Assembly (NCBI GenBank): GCA_013180625.2
Contig: SNVD02008161.1
Location: 124,001 to 188,000 of the forward strand
Source: Boswellia sacra
Taxonomy: Eukaryota; Streptophyta; Magnoliopsida; Sapindales; Burseraceae
Length of the DNA: 64,000 nt
Direction: 5' to 3'
Shown here: piece by piece, positions 1 to 10,232 of the stretch
Layout: the number at the start of each line of letters is the position of its first letter
Numbering within the stretch: position 1 is the first letter of the stretch
Program-made: the position numbers and the translations under genes
The notes under the pieces: generated by a model
Seen by the model: only the letters and a program-made list of their open reading frames with translations
Databases searched by the model: none
Told to the model about the DNA's origin: nothing

Positions 1-1
1 A

Positions 2-630
2 GCTGCACAGCCTGCTGTTAAGAAAGATAAAACAACAGCACAGAAGCCAAAAGAAAAATCAAACGAGGCTTCTATCAAGGGAAATATCTGAAAGGGAAAG
101 AAGAAACTAAAAATGGTGAAGAAATCATCTGATCAGAAGGAAGCGAAAACTAGAAAAATCAGCTCTCGCTTTTCAAGGTGAATTTGATTCAGATGAACAA
201 AAAAAAAAACAGATTCCAGAATGAAACAGCCTTCACCACTTGCTGAGAAAGAATGCCTAGATATTCCTGAACCTGCAGCAGCTGAAGAAGAATCTCATCC
301 ACCATCACCCCCTCTTCCAGCACCTACGTCACCAGTTTCATCTTCCTAACCGCCTGCTCTACCCACTGAAACAAGTGCAGAAAGAATCAAAAGGGAGATA
401 CGTAGAGTAGTTGCTGAAGTTACTGCCACTTCCTCGGATACAACTGAAGTTCCTTCAGCACCAGTTCCTTCTACACCAACAACACCAATTACAACTCCCA
501 CCGAACAAGATCCATCTGATCAGCCAACCTCTACCCTTAAGCGTCAATTCAAACATGTGGCTCGCAAATCTGTCAAATGCCTTGGCAGCTCTCCCTCACC
601 ACCTATCAGAAAGTCTTCGAGACTTGGTTA
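2..630 (+). pseudogene. C-terminal remnant of a Sirevirus extra (env-like) ORF
   Basis: Read in the frame starting at base 2, this gives a Lys/Ala-rich stretch (AAQPAVKKDKTTAQKP), then a Pro/Ser/Thr-rich stretch with EEESHPPSPPLPAPTSP and VPSTPTTPITTPTEQDP, ending near a KSSRL motif. In-frame stops occur near bases 90, 180 and 347. Low-complexity Pro-rich tails ending in RxSSRL are typical of the ORF downstream of pol in Sireviruses. No membrane segment or catalytic motif is visible in this part. A similar 104-residue ORF in another frame (411-725) is a shadow of this one. Function cannot be stated from this fragment. Confidence 0.4.
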
Positions 631-647
631 GATTTTGGCGACTTATG

Positions 648-1245
648 TTGAAATCAAGGGGGAGAAGGTCACATCAAGGGGGAGGAGATCAAGGGGGAGA
701 ATTCAACTTGGCTGGTTGTCTATAGCTTTATATTTGCTCTACACTCTGAACTACTTATTTTTATTCTGTCTATTTTGAACCACTTTCATTTGCTGACATT
801 TTTTTTCTTATTCTCTCTGCTTACTAATTTTGTTTTTTGTGTTACTTGTTTCTCAAAAGGAATAAGTAAGAAGTGAGGGGGAGAATGACTTATCTTTTAT
901 ATGTTGTGTGCACTTGAATGGTTTGCTGCATTGTGATAATCTGCATTAGTAAATTAACTGAATGTTATAGATGATTTTGAGTGCAGCTGAGTTTAATATA
1001 TATATTTTCAATTGTCCTGCAGACTTTGAGTGTACGAGTGAAACTTCACTTTGTACTCTGTTCAGTCATATATCTTGTGACAGTGTGCTGTTATGTGAGT
1101 CACAACAGTTTTGTGATTATTTCTTTGCATGAGATATTTGTCGGTCTTATGATTCTTGATACCTTTCAGTGATACATAATTAATCATGTGTTGTTCTTAG
1201 AAATAGTTAAAGTACTTTCATCACAAGTTGCCAAAAAGGGGGAGA
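648..1245 (+). other. Polypurine tract array before the 3' LTR
   Basis: G-rich purine tracts of the form AAGGGGGAGA recur near 657, 678, 693, 877 and 1233. The last one directly precedes the LTR start TGTTGG at 1247, so it is the likely primer of plus-strand DNA synthesis. Repeated polypurine tracts upstream of the 3' LTR are a known trait of Sireviruses. The region between tracts (700-1230) has no ORF worth reporting. Confidence 0.55.
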
Positions 1246-1246
1246 T

Positions 1247-2112
1247 TGTTGGTGTTAATGTAAAACATGTGACATACACATGTTCAAATTTTGGTTAACT
1301 TGTGATAAAAGTAAGAAAAAGTATTTTATTCCTATTTTACTGTTTCTAGATAATTATTATAGGAAGTATTTTGATTCACATTAAATATCTCTCTTGATCA
1401 AGATAATATTTCTTGTATCCAAATCAAAATAGGAAGATTGTTAATATATCCTTATTACTTTAGGAGATTAACTATAAAACATTTCCTATTTTGTTTTATC
1501 CTAATCCCAATGTGATCTTGATTGAGATCTTTACAGGACTTTTAGGAAGATTGTATTAAGACCTTTCAATATGTATTGATGTATAATAAGTCGACAGCAG
1601 CAATTTTGAGTGAGAGAGTCTTTTTGCGCAAGAGAGGTTGTCGATTACGGCATTCCATGACTTTGTAAGAGACAAACTTTGACGCAAAGGAATGTCTTTG
1701 ATTCATTGAGTCTTTGTTTTCATGTATGAGAGTTAAAATTGTAGATGAGTTGTTGATCAAGTCTGAGTGAGTTAGTAGACACTTAGGGAAACTTGAGGGT
1801 TGAGTGTTTATGTACTTCTGTACCAGACATCGAATGTTATGTATAACTTAACAGTGTTCTGTTAAGTCATCTGTGACAGAGAGTGAGCAGTGTCACTAGT
1901 GTTTAGGATCTTTGCGAAGATTTTGTTTGTCAAAGATTAGGTCTGTGTGTGAGGGTGAGTCAGCACTGTAAAAGGTCCTAAAGATTGTACAAACAAGAAC
2001 ATAGTGAATTGCAGCCCTATAGCTGTCCGTGAACGTAGGTTTTTATAACCGAACCACTTAAAAATCCTCCTGTGTTGATTTACATTACAGTTGATTGTGT
2101 TGTTATTTGTAA
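1247..2112 (+). repeat. 3' LTR of the Sirevirus-like element
   Basis: The repeat starts TGTTGGTGTTAATG right after a polypurine tract. Near its end (2025-2070) it has GTCCGTGAACGTAGG followed by GAACCACTTAAAAATCCT, resembling the conserved CGTAGG...GAACCACGT block of Sirevirus LTR ends. No ORF is credible here. The exact 3' end is not defined: coding sequence of the next copia element is recognisable from about 2118. Confidence 0.6.
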
Positions 2113-2117
2113 CTGCA

Positions 2118-2617
2118 TACCTCTAGAACTTTCAAAATGAATAAAGGGTCCTTTTTACGACAACACTTGAATAAGTTTAATAGCTTGATTACTTGATTAG
2201 CAGCTATTGGTACAAAAATTGATGAAAAGGAAAAAGCTGCTCTACTACCTTGCTTTTTGCCTGATTCCTGGGTTACTTAGCTTGGTGATGGACATTAATA
2301 AAGATACCCTCTCATTTATGATCTGAGGAATCTTTATTGTTGAGAAAAAAGGCACATAGAAAATAAAATGGTAGTTTTTCAGGTGATGTAATGATGGTAT
2401 GAGGTTGACCAATAAAAAGACTGGTGGCAATAAATCCGAATTTAAGTCAAGGGGCAAGAAAAAGGGAAAGTATTGGAATTATGGAAGACCGGGCCATTTG
2501 AGAAAAGATTGTAGATTTAAGAAAGAAGAAGATTCCAGCCCTAATCTACGTGAATCAAAATCAAAGAATTCTCAAGTAAATATTGTTGAAGATAAAGATT
2601 CATATAAAAAGGGATAG
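2118..2617 (+). pseudogene. Copia gag remnant with a mutated zinc knuckle
   Basis: The first part gives IGTKIDEKEKAALLPCFLPDSW, the usual copia gag helix region, with an in-frame stop before it. A frame change leads to the stretch at 2399-2617, whose KGKYWNYGRPGHLRKDC is a CCHC zinc knuckle in which the first two cysteines have become tyrosines (codons TAT at 2471 and 2480). The His and last Cys remain. TGT to TAT is a G-to-A change, as expected for deamination of methylated C on the other strand. The gag would bind RNA in the particle; this copy cannot. Confidence 0.8.
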
Positions 2618-2659
2618 GTATTTTTAGTTGTTCAGGAAAGTATGCAATATTAACGGCTT

Positions 2660-3800
2660 TTGTATTTGATTGCTTCATTCCATATGACGTCGCATCAACA
2701 TTGGTTTCATACTTATCGATTATTTACATGGGTGATGGCAACACATGTAAATAATGTTGAGGTTGAGATGTTTGAATCACAATGTTTAATGGTTTTACAC
2801 ATACTATTTCTAGTACGACAAGCATCTTTTGTCATTAGAAAAGTTTGATCAAGATAGGTTTAAATTTTTTGGAGAAAATAGTAAATAAAGATAGTTAAAG
2901 GTGATCTACTAGTCACAAAAGGAGAATTGATAGGCGACTTGTACAGTTTGATAGGAGAACTAGTAGTCAGTGAAGCTGTAATTATTAAGATTGTGACAAA
3001 TTCAACATCAATTTGGCATACACGTTTAGGACGCATGAGCATGCAAGGACTGAAATTACTTCTTGATAAAAACTTACTATCTGGATTAAAATCTATTAAT
3101 TTAGATTTTTTTTTTAAAAGTTGTCGCTATTGAAAGCATCATAAGACAAGTTTCCCTTCGTCCATTACTAGAAGTTAGGATGTTTTGGATTTGATACATT
3201 ATGATATTTAGAAGGCTCCTGTTGCATCTATTAGAGGTGCAAAGTATTTCATCTCATTGATTGATGACTTCTATAGAAAAATTTAGGTGTATATAGAAGG
3301 AAGAATAAAGGTTTTGATCATTTTACAAAATTTAAAGTTTGGTGGAAAATCAAAATGAGAAAAAGATTAAGTGTCTAAGAATTAATAATGATGGAGAGTA
3401 CATCTCATTAAAAATCGAGTTTTGTAATAAGCATGGCATAGTGAGAATCTAGTGGTTTTGGAAAGTCTATAATAGAATGGAGGGGGCAAGAGGGTGAATT
3501 ATACACTCATGGATTGTGCTACGAGCATGTTGGATTATGTTAGGCTAGAACATTGGTTTTGGGTAGAAATACACTACATGTTACTTGGTAAATTGTTCTC
3601 CCACTACTGCATTCAATTATAAGATCCCTAAAAGGATACATTCTAAGCAACCTATTAATTATTCACTCCTTTGTATATTTGGTTATGATGCTTATATTTG
3701 GATTCCTAAAGAGCATAGGACTAAGTTGGATCCAAGATCCAGCAAGTGTTTTTTTCTTTGCTATATAGATGGAAAAAATGGGTATAAATTGTAGGACATT
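2660..3800 (+). pseudogene. Copia protease and integrase remnant
   Basis: The frame from 2660 has SFHMTSHQHWFHTYR, the region after the aspartic protease site. Next come LYSLIGELVV and SIWHTRLGRMSMQGLKLLLD (GAG-pre-integrase, with the His of the zinc finger). Around 3200-3290 KAPVASIRGAKYFISLIDDF carries the first integrase Asp. The frame at 3585-3794 (NCSPTTAFNYKIPKRI, CIFGYDAYIWIPKEHRTKLD, KCFFLCYIDGKNGYKL) is the integrase C-terminal part. The middle (3290-3580), which should hold the second Asp and the Glu, is badly decayed. At least four frame changes separate these pieces. Confidence 0.75.
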
Positions 3801-4089
3801 ACTACCCACAAGGTTATTACTAGCTGAGATATTTTAATGAAGATTCAATACAAAAGAAAAGCAACTAAACTCACAAATAATGAAGATGGTAGAATTTGAA
3901 ACTTCACATGAAGTTCAAGATCAACATGACCAATAAGATGATGTGTTAAAGATGATGATAATGATGATAAGCATGAAGTACAAGATGTTGAAACTCAAGG
4001 AAATCAAAGCCAAACTATTAGAGACCAAAAAGTTTAGCTCAAAGATTATGTCACCACTTATGCTCGTATCATTTAAGAGTATAAGTTTT
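3801..4089 (+). other. Decayed integrase-RT linker
   Basis: Asp/Glu-rich, AT-rich sequence between integrase and reverse transcriptase, with several stops in all frames (for example a GATGATGATAATGATGATAA run near 3950). This is the expected variable linker of copia pol. I see no separate gene or repeat in it. Confidence 0.4.
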
Positions 4090-4860
4090 GTTCATATTAA
4101 GTAGCCTATGAATCCAATGATGCTATTTTATGGAGAGTGGCTATGGAATAGAAGATAAAGACTCTGTGCAAGAACAAAACGTGGGAATTGGTTCAACTAC
4201 CCATAGGGAGAAGGGCGATTGGTTGTAAATTGGTTTATAATCTTAAAAAAGACACTAATAGGAATATCAAAAGATGTAAAGCTCGATTAGTTTTAGTGGT
4301 GAAAGTCTATACTCAAAAATCTAGTATCAATTTCGATGAGAATTTTTCTCTAATCGTTCGTTTAAGTACTGTTATAACTTTGTGGAGTTTAGTAGCTAAA
4401 TTTGATTTTGAACTTGAGCAACTAGATGTCAAAACTACTTTCTTGCATGGGAATCTTGAAGAGGAGATTTATATGACTTAACTTGAAGCCTTTGCTGAAC
4501 AAAATAAGAAGAATTTGGTTTGCCAATCAATTGACTAAATCGCTATATGGTTTAAAACAAGCACTAAAATGTTGGTATAAGCGACATGATTCTTTCACTA
4601 TGAGCTTAGGATTCCAAATATGTGAAGTTGATCATTGAGCCTACTTCTATAGTCATGGTAATAATGACTTCATGATCTTGTTATTATATTTGGATGATAT
4701 GTTAGTGCTATTACTAATGCAAATGGTATTACAAACTTGAAAGCTCATTTGGCTAAGGAGTTTGACATGAAAGACTTAGGACTTGCTAGTAGGTTTCTTA
4801 TGATTACACAATTCAAAGACAAAAAAAAAAAAAAAAACAAAACAAAAAAGTCAGGATATC
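4090..4860 (+). pseudogene. Copia reverse transcriptase remnant
   Basis: KNKTWELVQLPIGRRAIGCK, KARLVLVVKVYTQ, FDENFSLIVRLSTVITLWSL and QLDVKTTFLHGNLEEEIYM are the N-terminal RT motifs of copia pol (4160-4481). After a stop, SLYGLKQALKCWYKRH and LLLYLDDMLV follow; the last is the catalytic YxDD motif, here YLDD, near 4690. The Asp of DVKTTFLHG is also in place. Stops and at least two frameshifts break the gene. A 16-base A run at 4821-4836 interrupts the end of the domain. Confidence 0.85.
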
Positions 4861-5738
4861 TCAAAGACTTTATGTTGATAAGATCTTGTACTGCTTCAAT
4901 ATACAATATGCTAAACCAGTCAATACATCATTTCTTGTCAGTTACGAATTGTCTTGAGAGCAGTCACGTAGCCCTAAAATGGAAAAGGCAGATATTTCTT
5001 GAGTATCATATCCATCAAAGGTAAGAGCCTTATGTTTGTCACGACATGCACTAGACTCAACATTGCAAATGTAGTGGGACTTGTAAGTTAGTACATAACT
5101 AATCCTAGTAGAGATCATTAGGCTATAGTAAAGTGGATTCTTCATTACTTAAAGGGCACTTTAGAGGTTCATTATGTTAAAATCACCGAGATCTACAGTT
5201 GATTGGGTTTGTGGACATAGATTTTACAAGAAATCGAGGAAGAAGAAAGTTTACCACTAGTAATGTATTATCTATGGCAAGAGGAGCCATTAGTTGGATT
5301 TCTAAGTTATAATCTAATCTAGCATTCTCTTATATAGAAGTTGAGTACATGGCAATTACAAAAGCATGGTAAAGAAGCTACTTGGCTAAAGAGATTACTT
5401 AGTGATTTTCAAGCATGAGAAAAGGTGATTGTGGTATATTGTGATAGCGAGAATGTGATATGTTTGGTAAAAACCCTATATTTCAATCAATGAAGAAGCA
5501 CATTGAGACTGAGTATCATTTTGCACATGGAGTATTAGAAGATAGTCAAATCTTGTTACAAAAGGTTCACATTGATGACAATGTGGAAGATATGATAACT
5601 AAGCCTATCACAAGGGAGAAGTTCATTCAATGCAAGACTTCTCTTTGGTTTGATGCTACCTGATCATTAACATGGGCATGGGTAGTAGCTTTGGAATATT
5701 TTCACAATAGAAGAGAAACATGCCTTCAAGTAGGAGAA
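4861..5738 (+). pseudogene. Copia RNase H remnant and 3' untranslated end
   Basis: ITNPSRDH, VKWILHYLKGTLE, FTTSNVLSMARGAISWISKL, YIEVEYMAITKA, VVYCDSENVICLVKNPIF and ADM-like VEDMITKPITREKF appear in order across frames from about 5090 to 5660. The Asp of CDSENV and the Glu of EVEYMA are RNase H catalytic positions. After a stop at 5661 a short 3' untranslated part leads to the tract CAAGTAGGAGAA and the LTR. Several stops are present. Confidence 0.8.
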
Positions 5739-6637
5739 TGTTGAAATATGAAACCTTTTCCTATTAAGATTAAATTAGTTAATAGATCCCTATTTAGGAT
5801 GTTAGTTAATTGTAAAGCCTTGCTCCTTTAGAATTATGATTTAACTTAATTTAGGATTATAAACCTAGATTCCTATCTAATTAGGAAAGATTATCCTATT
5901 TGGGCTATATTTACTAATGCTTTAGGTAGGGTTGTAACCAAGGGTTGGCTGGGTTGGGCTACAGCCCAGCCAAGTTTTGGAAAGTTCAAAACAAAATTCC
6001 CTATGCATAGCTCACCCAAATTTAGGAAAAATAAAAGATTTATGTAAAAAAGATCTATTTTAAATCTTATACCATATATAAAATAAAAAAGTTCTTTATA
6101 TAATCTTTATTCTCTTTACCAAATTTCACCAAATTATAACTTTCCATCATTCTCTTTCTCTTTCCATCTAAAGTTTTAATTTAATATATAAACAAAAATA
6201 AACATATCTACATTTTTACTTACACACTCAATGTATACATAAACTTTTTTCATGATAAAATTTAGTTATAAAATAAATATTAGAGAAAAAATTTTAGCCC
6301 ACAAATTTTTTTGGTTATGCCCCTGCTTTAGAATTAGGAATCCTAGTAGTTTTAGGACTATAGTAGCATAAATAGGGGACCTATAGTAGTACTTATCATA
6401 GCATTCAAAGCTCTATTCAAGGGTGTACGATAGATAGTAGTTGAGAGATTGTGAGGATTCTTTAAACCTTGTAAGCGCTTCTTTTTCTAATGAAAAGGTT
6501 GGCCTTATGGACTAGGCATATTATCTAACCACATAAATCTTGTGTGTCTTCTCTTGCATCTCTATTATTCTCCACTTTGTTCTTTCTTTGATATTTTGAG
6601 CCTATTGATTATGTGTTTGACTTTATATTTTGCAACA
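5739..6637 (+). repeat. 3' LTR of the copia element, with an inserted MITE
   Basis: It begins TGTTGAAATATG right after a polypurine-like tract and most likely ends at TTTTGCAACA (6637). A TATA-like element followed by AATAGGGGACC lies near 6368-6382. Without the 398-bp insertion at 5927-6324 and one 8-bp duplication the LTR is about 490 bp, a normal size for a Tork-type copia. No 5' LTR is available for comparison, so the right boundary is inferred from the CAACA end. Confidence 0.65.
5927..6324. mobile_element. hAT-like non-autonomous element (MITE)
   Basis: The copia LTR is interrupted by 398 bp flanked by an 8-bp target duplication with one mismatch, GCTTTAGG (5919-5926) and GCTTTAGA (6325-6332). 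The ends are imperfect inverted repeats: TAGGGTTGTAACCA at the left and AGGGGCATAACCA read from the right. Eight-bp duplications and AGGG-type ends are hAT traits. No ORF is present. Close to the left end is an AGCCCAGCC-containing GC-rich inverted stretch (5946-5975). Confidence 0.6.
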
Positions 6638-8199
6638 ATAATTTGTTAATTGGATCTCATCTACTACAAATTGGTTCCAATCCTAAAGCACAAGATAATG
6701 AGTAGGTCAACTACTAGTGCCCTGTCAACTTGCAATACATGCAACACAAGGGTCGTGTATTGATCTACATGTTGCATACATACATGTGGTTCTACTGCAA
6801 AAATGTGGAATACTATTTTAGCTTCAAACCTCTCTTCCAACATGACTAAAGAGAAAAGTCAAATGCAATAGAATGACAAATCTTTGAGTCCACCACAGTA
6901 CTTGCATTTGGAAATGCAAAAGTCAAGAGCTCATCAAATTGTCACTTCCGGATAGTAGAAAGAAATCTAGCTTAGCCATAGATAATTTGATTGGATCTCC
7001 AGTAGAAAGAGTGAATTCTCTTCTATATATTTACTTTCTTACATATGTCTTTTAAAGGATTAAACCATGCTAATTTCATTGGCAGAGGAGTTGGCATGCT
7101 TCTCAGAGAATTCGTGAATATTTTATTCCGCTGATATTTTATGTCGTAAAACACACACATAAAAATATACAAAAATAAATAACATAAAAAGGGGAAAAAG
7201 TTATTACTAGTAAGACATTTTCACTCTTGTTGACGCTTGCTATTTCTGTCTTTCTGATTTCTTGAGAAGAGTTTTGTGATTTCCACCTATGCATAAGCCT
7301 AGACATATGGAATTCATAAATACAGGAACATTATTAATAAAGCCACATATAGAGTGTTAACCGACCTATAGATGGCGCCAAGTTCGTATAGCAGAACTTA
7401 GTAGAGGTGGCTTTCATTGATACTCTCTTTAAAACTATAGATAAAAGTCACAACACAAAATTCATTACAATTAAAAGCCTTGAATTGAACTTTTTCTAAT
7501 TACTTATCACAATTATCCAAGACTAAGAAATTGGGTAAGGTTAAGTTGTCGATGAATAGATATCAAAACATACCTGTAAAATATTTTTCTCAGTGGTTTT
7601 GTCTAATGGCCTTTGTAAACGGAAGTAAGAGCTCCTTGTTGTGGCACAGATTGGTTTCCAATTAGCTCATCAAACATAAAATTTGAGTCCATATAAATCC
7701 AGCTACAGATCTAATCAATAAAAATGCAAGCTTTTAGGTATGCATTGAAATGGTAGTATAAGGAAATGCATATTTGAAAATAGTCAAAAAAGTTGATTAA
7801 AAGGCGAAAGTGCTATGGTATTATTTATGACTTGAAAATCCAATATATCAAACTCTGTCAATGGCCTCCATTGAAATAGTCTTCGACTGCCTACTAAGAT
7901 TGAGCATCATTGTTTCCAAGCATTTCCTTTAAAGTTTGTAGCTACTAGCTAGTGTTAGTCCATTAAAGAATGTATCAAAATGCAATTATTCTCAAACCAT
8001 TTTAAAGATCCAAATCATGATCAACAAGACAATGTAGAAGCGGCTGCAAAATAGGCAATTGCTCTAGCATATCTTAACTAAACTAGTCCTTGGATCCAAC
8101 AACATAAAACACACATGCGGGCGCGCACATGCACACACATTTGACTCTTATCATGCAGTTGAAGAATTGCCATATTTTACAAAACCCTGCCACCAATAA
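6638..8199. other. Unassigned region, possible exon fragments on minus strand
   Basis: No ORF over 60 codons and no recognised repeat. On the minus strand two short open stretches sit next to splice-like sites. One ends ...TTTTACAG|GTATGTTT near 7572 and contains DELIGNQSVPQQGALTSVYK (about 7605-7680). Another lies between TTATCTATAG and a GTCGG donor (about 7366-7435). A third open piece near 7890-7935 reads LKEMLGNNDAQS. They could be relics of a host gene, but I do not recognise the protein. Short CA-rich tracts occur at 7150 and 8105. Confidence 0.25.
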
Positions 8200-9480
8200 T
8201 CATAATATTATAATTTGACAAGATGATAATATTTTCAGGGATATTTATATTATTTTTAATATTCTTAAATATATTTTGTTAGTTATTTTATTTTATTATT
8301 TTTAATAAACTAGTGTTTATTTTGATTGATATGTTTAAGTTCAAGACTTCAATTTTTATTTGAGGAAGAAATTTATTAAATTGTTGAATCCATAAGCTAA
8401 ATAATCAAAAGAATCAATTCAACAAAGGAGATAATGAATTCTATGTAAAGGAGAAGGACAATAAAGGAATTTTATGAAGCTAAAGTGGTATAAGGAGAGA
8501 GAAGAGCAGTGTAGTCCCTTGTATTCCATCATTTAAAAGCAAAATAATAAATAGAATGTGACATGACAAGATGTGATTACATCTCGAAATTGAAAAGAGC
8601 TTGCAAATTAAAAGAGTTGGTATGAAAGCAAAGCAAAGAAAAACATGAGATAACGGGGAGAAGGATGGCTATAAGCTTTTCTCATCTCAAGAGGGAAATT
8701 TAACTCTTCTCATCCATGGCCATGAGTTTCTCTTCTTATTTTCTTGTTCTTTATTCAGTTATGTCTTTCTAATTTCCTAGGCTAGGATTGAAGATGAAGC
8801 CTAACTAATGTAGTGATTTATTTTTATCAATTTAATTCCTTTTTTGTGCTTAATTTGTTATTACAGTTCTTTTGATTATTATTAATTAAAATGATTTTTA
8901 TTTCATCAATAATACCATGTATTTTTATAATTAGAAATTTATTTGATTATTTTATTTTTGGGTATTTGAAGATTATTGTGATATCCATAATTTTTTTTGT
9001 CTTTCCATTAGTTGAATTTGATACTTCAAATGGTTAGATACGCAGTTGAGCAAAACAAATAAAGAACCTACTATGATTTATTTTATTTGGTTTTAATTGT
9101 TTCATGTATGCGATGATACAAATTAAATTTGAGATGTCACTCTAATTATGGGAATTAATTAATAATAACAAATTATTGAATTCGATAGTGGTGGATTCTA
9201 AAGCCTTAGTAATTTTCAATCTCTTGAATTTCATATTTAAATTTTTTGCCTACATTTATTTTGCAGCTTTTATTATTTTTTCATTAGTAAATTTATTTAT
9301 TTATTTTCTCTTTTAAATTAGATTAGATTAACCTTTCTTAGTTTTATCGATCTATGTGGGTTTGACCGCATATACCACTAGTCTATACTCTAATAAATTC
9401 GTGTGTTTGCAAGTATAACATATGCACTCTTATATGTCATTGTCATTAGTATGCATCACAAACTTATATCAGTTCTTGGA
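8200..9480 (+). repeat. Possible old LTR-like segment
   Basis: A region ending in TATGTGGGTTTGACCGC... and ATAAATTCGTGTGTTTGCAAG (about 9352-9415) resembles the 3' part of gypsy LTRs, which often carry a 'GGGATTCGACC ... CACTTGCG' block before the primer site. The stretch around 8695-8815 (CATGGCCATGAG, then AGGATTGAAGATGAAGCC) is also common in such LTRs. I find no partner copy in the window, no TG..CA ends and no primer site, so boundaries and identity are tentative. Confidence 0.25.
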
Positions 9481-10137
9481 TCAACATTCTATATTCATGC
9501 ATTTTAATACAAACAACAAATCGATAACAAGTGTTTGATTCAAAGGAAATTTAACACAAATAATGTAGCATCAACAAAGATGAAGAGATGATTCTATAAA
9601 GAAGTGAACATATATGTTGATGCCGAAAAATAGCACCTACTATAGCTTCTCACATGTCTAATAGGCCAATGAGTAACTACACTAAGCTAAAATCTCAATC
9701 TCTTAAACAACCTTCTGGTTCTCTAATTTTTAGCAGCCAACTTGCTCCTCAGACTTGTTCCAAGCAACAGATAACCTACAAGAGAATAAAGGGCATTAAG
9801 GGGAGCTAGTTTTTTTCAACATAGACCCTCTGACTCCCAAGTTAGCATTGCTCATGGTTATGATCAAAACAGAGAATATAATGGCGAGTTAAGTATATAA
9901 AGGAATGGAACAAGGAGAAATGCTTTTGGATAAACAACAACTGGTTACCCATAAATAATCAGCTGAACTTTTCCTTTTCAAAATGACCCACGGCCACCAA
10001 GGTGGATTCCTAGTATCAAGATGGAGGTGACAGTCGCCTAGGTTAATGTAAAGAGGATTCCAACTGCCCTGTCCAAACCCTGATCAATGCTTTTATAGCT
10101 ATTTATTTGCATGTGTGAAAAATCTGGGTGCTCATCA
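9481..10137. other. Unassigned spacer
   Basis: AT-rich sequence without a credible ORF or recognised repeat. It runs up to the point (about 10138) where similarity to the right end of the window (63410 onward) begins. Confidence 0.4.
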
Positions 10138-10232
10138 CATGCTAGATGAGCAACTGGATGGGTTCTTCCTTTCCATGCTGTACCAGCTGTGTAATCAAAT
10201 TCTAAATAGACATGTGAAGAAGGGGACCATTT
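10138..10232. repeat. Sequence next to LTR, shared with right end of window
   Basis: These 95 bases match 63410-63505 closely (CATGYTAGATGAGC at the start, GGGGACCATT at the end) and in both places directly precede an LTR-like repeat. A purine-rich AGAAGGGGACC just before the LTR could be a polypurine tract if the LTR reads plus, or the complement of a primer site (TGGTCCCC) if it reads minus. Because the same flank is found on the same side of both repeats, they cannot simply be the two ends of one element. Confidence 0.5.

Larger units (their letters stand above)
1..2112 (+). mobile_element. 3' end of a Sirevirus-like Ty1/copia element
   Basis: The segment holds a proline-rich reading frame, several AGGGGGAG polypurine tracts, and then an LTR beginning TGTTGG right after the last tract. 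This order (extra ORF, repeated polypurine tracts, LTR) is what is known for Sireviruses (SIRE/Maximus). The rest of the element lies left of the window. The right end is uncertain by about 15 bases, because the next element's gag begins immediately and no clear CA end or target duplication is visible. Family assignment rests on the polypurine array and the LTR tail, not on pol, which is absent here. Confidence 0.6.
2113..6637 (+). mobile_element. Decayed Ty1/copia retrotransposon, 5' truncated
   Basis: Gag, protease, integrase, reverse transcriptase and RNase H remnants follow in the order GAG-PR-INT-RT-RH, which defines Ty1/copia, and end in a polypurine-like tract (AAGTAGGAGAA) and a 3' LTR starting TGTTGAAATATG at 5739. 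Motifs resemble the TNT1/Tork type. The 5' LTR and the first part of gag are missing from the window; the coding sequence starts right where the Sirevirus LTR ends, so the Sirevirus may have inserted in this gag. Stops and frameshifts are frequent. Confidence 0.85.

Noticed and set aside
411..725. 104-codon ORF near the left end
   Set aside because: It is an alternative frame of the Pro-rich Sirevirus ORF and crosses the polypurine tracts; composition is Leu/Gln/His-rich as expected for a shifted reading of Ser/Thr/Pro codons.
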